Origin: Prosapia bicincta
Lineage: Eukaryota > Arthropoda > Insecta > Hemiptera > Cercopidae
Assembly: GCA_036971475.1 (NCBI GenBank)
Contig: JBAIZL010000003.1
Location: 84,414,542 to 84,478,541 of the forward strand
DNA length: 64,000 bases
Reading direction: 5' to 3'
Part shown: piece by piece, positions 59,880 to 64,000 of the stretch
Layout of the letters: every line of letters begins with the position of its first letter
Position numbering within the stretch: the first letter of the stretch is position 1
Notes under the pieces: generated by a model
Told to the model about the DNA's origin: nothing
Databases searched by the model: none
The model's input: the letters and a program-made list of their open reading frames with translations, nothing else
Made by a program: the position numbers and the translations under genes

Positions 59880-60410
59880 AGATATTTGAGTACATGTTTC
59901 TGACTTTCCCAACATTATAATATATTTGTTGACGGGATTCTGAATGACTCCATTTTCAAAACTAAAATCTTGGTGTTTGTCCAAAGGTTGAGGTTCGTCT
60001 TTGTATACTGTTAGCTACGCCTCCACCACTTTCAGATCTCGTTTCTCATTAGTACGTCCTACTCTTGACTTGACAATACCAAGCTACGTAATAGATTTTA
60101 TCTTTAAACATTAACGCCCCACTCTATTTATTTGTTTGTTTATCAAATTCCCCATTTTTAACGTAAATTTCTTTACAAATATCAAAAATATTTAAACGTT
60201 TCCCTTTATTAACATAATGTAACATATTTATTTCTTGCTGTGTATGCCCCTCTTTAATCAAATGTGTAGCATAATTCGAATAATTCTTTTTCAAATTAGT
60301 ATTACCTTATATAATGCTCTTTATATCGGGTTTTAAATTTTCGTCCTGTTTGCCTTATGGATGTTGTTTTGTAATTACATTGCAAACTAATTTATTCTTT
60401 CTGTTGGCGT
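59880..60410 (-). pseudogene. PLE fragment: GIY-YIG end and tail
   Basis: The minus strand gives IRQTGRKFKTRYKEHYIR, then NLKKNYSNYATHLIKEGHTQ and DICKEIYVKNGEFDKQ: the C-terminal half of a GIY-YIG domain, with one frameshift. The tail (60130-59880) resembles that of PLE B and C, so this fragment shows the endonuclease those copies have lost. The family-6 motif is decayed here (AGAATCCCGTC). Confidence 0.7.
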
Positions 60411-61142
60411 TGTAACCATACTAAATTTATGTGACAAAGAATTACGGATAATAATTTATATTCTAGACTGTAGGACCATCGACCTAGGGTCTAAAAGATA
60501 TGACTTATCTGAAATTATCTTAACCTATGATTCAAACAAAATTTGTTTCTTAAATATAGACCTTAATCGCTACTGCTTACCTAATAGCGGCAGCGGGACG
60601 TGCTTTCACTTCAGAGAGGTAATTGAAACACTTAACTTTAATTATGAAATGTGGATAGCACAAAGTGATAAAAATGAGTGCACTAAACTTAAAAGTAATA
60701 GTTCACCTTTAAACAATGTCCTATAAAGTCCTAAATGACAAATCAGAGCTCACTCTTCAACTAGCTTACACTGTAGTTGGAGATAAGTCCTTGGTATGAT
60801 TGTTCCTTTAACCGAACGCACTGTACACTAAAGCGGGCGATTGCACAATATTACACTGAATACCGTAACTAATTGGGTTTTACTTAACACACTTGTATAA
60901 AGTCAAAGCGCGGTCAAAAACACTGTCGGACACTAGGTACGTGTTAAAAGTTAATTATAGTAAATATTTGGGTATTTACAAACATCGGAAACGCGTGCAT
61001 GCGTTACAAAAGATATATGGCTAGTGGACTTGCAGATTAAGGAACAAGGAAACCAGAGACAGAAACTAATCTAGGTCAAGCGCTGACGTGTAGCAAGTAG
61101 TGGAATGCCAGCTGTTCCTTGATCTAGTCGCTGTTCTCAACA
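60411..61142 (-). mobile_element. Candidate BEL/Pao 3' LTR
   Basis: Starting at 61142 the minus strand reads TGTTGAGAACAGCGACTAG, directly after a purine-rich GGTGGGCGGTA that fits a polypurine tract at the end of a BEL pol region. A TG...CA end is possible at 60411 (GGTTACA), giving 732 bp. It contains TTTATACAAG, a possible TATA box. The second LTR is missing, so the far boundary is uncertain. Confidence 0.45.
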
Positions 61143-61144
61143 TA

Positions 61145-62441
<1,297 letters not shown>

Positions 62442-62499
62442 GTTATTATCATTTGTTGTTGTAAACAATTATTCCAATATTAAGTACAAATAATTTTTA

Positions 62500-62720
62500 C
62501 CTCCTGATGAGGTACCTTTCGGTCACTTGACCTTGACCAATGCAGAATCACTGAATTATTATTCTGCTTAGATAAACAGTAGAATAATAATTTAGCGATT
62601 CGACAATGATCAAGTGACCGAAAGGTACGCCGTACATCATAAGGTAAAAATTAGTTTACAATATTATATATTAATTCTATGAAGTCAGTGCAACGGAATA
62701 ATAATGGAAAATATTAAATA
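62500..62720. mobile_element. Tail-to-tail palindrome of family-1 PLE ends, second copy
   Basis: Duplicate of 16190-16430. Arms at about 62500-62570 (minus) and 62580-62655 (plus) with hammerhead-like motifs in both, mirrored microsatellites outside. Confidence 0.8.
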
Positions 62721-62722
62721 TC

Positions 62723-62893
<171 letters not shown>

Positions 62894-63069
62894 CGTAACA
62901 AGTTTTATTAAGCACAATAGATTTTTTAAATTATTTTATTTTTACAAAATTATGCTTTATTAATGATGTACATTCAGTTGGAGTGGAGACAATGGTTTTC
63001 TTCTAAAGTTCGCTACACACTACGTTAACAATGGTATGCAGGTGTACAACAATCAATACCTGCGTCAGA

Positions 63070-64000
63070 AAAATTATACATAGGTCATCTTTATATTAAC
63101 TACATCTACAATACTGAGTTATATAACTCCAACATCCCTAAATAAAACTTCGAGGGCTGGAGAAGTTTCGTCCTCTTTATTATCTAGATGATGACAAAGT
63201 ATATGAAGCTGCTGAATAGGGCACTATAAAGGCCGATAGTCCTTACATTCATATGATGGGTTATTCCCATAGTTGGATTAATTTTAAACATGACTTCAGT
63301 GTTGATTTTGTAGAACTCCAGTAGTTTAACTTTTACCGAAAACTCTGGCCTTTTATTGATCATAAGTTTTATTTGGGCATGTCCATGAGAATTAGGTGAC
63401 CTCAAGGTGTTAACGGCGTGTGGCTTAGTTTCATATCGTTGAAAAAGACTGAATCATTAGTTTTTATTAGGAATATGCCTTGAAATGCGACTGTGGTAGT
63501 TGCCTTTCGGCTGGTAATTTCTAGAGTCTCTTTATTGGGGAAGGTCGTCAGGTAATGGTTTATTTCTGGGCTTGAGTTGATGAGGTTGACCGTGACTTCC
63601 AATGTAGTATACTTTCAGTTTTTGGCGTTAATATTTCTAATGATGGACATTTCACAATCTTATTTGGGGTGCGTTAAAAGGTCGAATGAGCAAAATTATT
63701 TAGAATCTATTTTACCATTACAATTATTGTCTAAACCTAAAAATACAGAATTAGATACTAATATTTACCTTACTTTTGGTAAATTTGTTACATAAACTGT
63801 TCCATCTTTTGTAAGTATAGAATGTAATTTATACAATTTAAAATAAGTGTATTCAACAATAGGTAAGTTTATAAAATATCAAAGTCTTGTTGCTGTTTAT
63901 GATGAGCTGTTAGTTAATTACTTATTACACTTTTGCTATTGGCACTTATTACACGAGGCTAAAGAAGTCGTAAGACGAAAACATTTCCTTCAAGTGTAAG
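63070..64000. repeat. Repeat X, copy 3 (runs off the window)
   Basis: Matches copy 1 from end to end, including the minus-strand X protein in two frames (63602-63402 and 63405-63184) and the hammerhead-like motif at 63955-63990. The region 62890-63070 is shared with copy 2. Confidence 0.75.

Overview
This is eukaryotic nuclear DNA: AT-rich, with spliceosomal exons, long introns, dinucleotide microsatellites and a dense load of transposable elements. The mix (Penelope-like elements, BEL/Pao, mariner, pogo/Tigger and hAT relics, large C2H2 arrays with HSGEKPYKC linkers) suggests an invertebrate, most likely an arthropod. I cannot name the species. No prokaryotic operon, tRNA or rRNA is seen.

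One host gene can be assembled, on the minus strand. Three short exons at 55618-55368, 51652-51595 and 48223-48154 have consensus splice sites and matching phases (2, 0, 1). Together they encode an acidic N-terminus of about 126 residues. The last donor is in exact phase with a TTTCAG acceptor found three times further on: at 31407 (ZNF-3, 25 tandem C2H2 fingers), 22826 (ZNF-2, 22 fingers) and 13405 (ZNF-1, broken). Decayed finger relics at 26.2-26.6 kb and 8.1-8.4 kb, and a third copy of the finger-unit 3' flank at 44.8-45.7 kb, indicate a tandem array of terminal zinc-finger exons. The upstream exons could be spliced to any intact one.

The rest is mostly mobile DNA. Penelope-like elements (PLEs; reverse transcriptase plus GIY-YIG endonuclease) dominate: 0.9-2.2, 6.1-8.1, 13.8-14.8, 17.3-20.4 (split by a solo LTR), 23.2-24.6, 37.3-39.4, 39.4-40.6 and 59.9-60.4 kb. 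Their 3' tails carry short motifs shaped like hammerhead ribozymes: a UGA-type core, a stem II hairpin, GAAA, a short self-complementary stem III, a UH cleavage site and a stem I. I find eight sequence-distinct families. Several tails end in (TA)n or (TA)n(TG)n, and several sit as tail-to-tail palindromes. Other elements are two BEL/Pao relics inside a segmental duplication (14.8-17.3 and 61.2-63.7 kb), two complete solo LTRs with 4-bp target duplications (17.7-18.8, 35.5-36.6 kb), a dead mariner (31.6-32.9 kb), a Tigger relic (34.2-35.4 kb), a GTF2IRD2-like hAT (48.8-50.9 kb), a pogo-type MITE (46.4-47.5 kb), a jockey-type endonuclease fragment (5.8-6.1 kb) and several foldback elements.

Layout: 0-8 kb nested repeats and PLEs; 8-31 kb the zinc-finger exon array with transposons between units; 31-40 kb mariner, Tigger, LTR and PLE cluster; 40.5-48 kb quiet intron with MITEs; 48-55.6 kb upstream exons with a hAT in an intron; 56-64 kb foldback elements, a GC-richer patch with a possible leader-exon donor, then PLE and BEL relics. 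All transposon ORFs seen are broken; only the zinc-finger exons look potentially functional.
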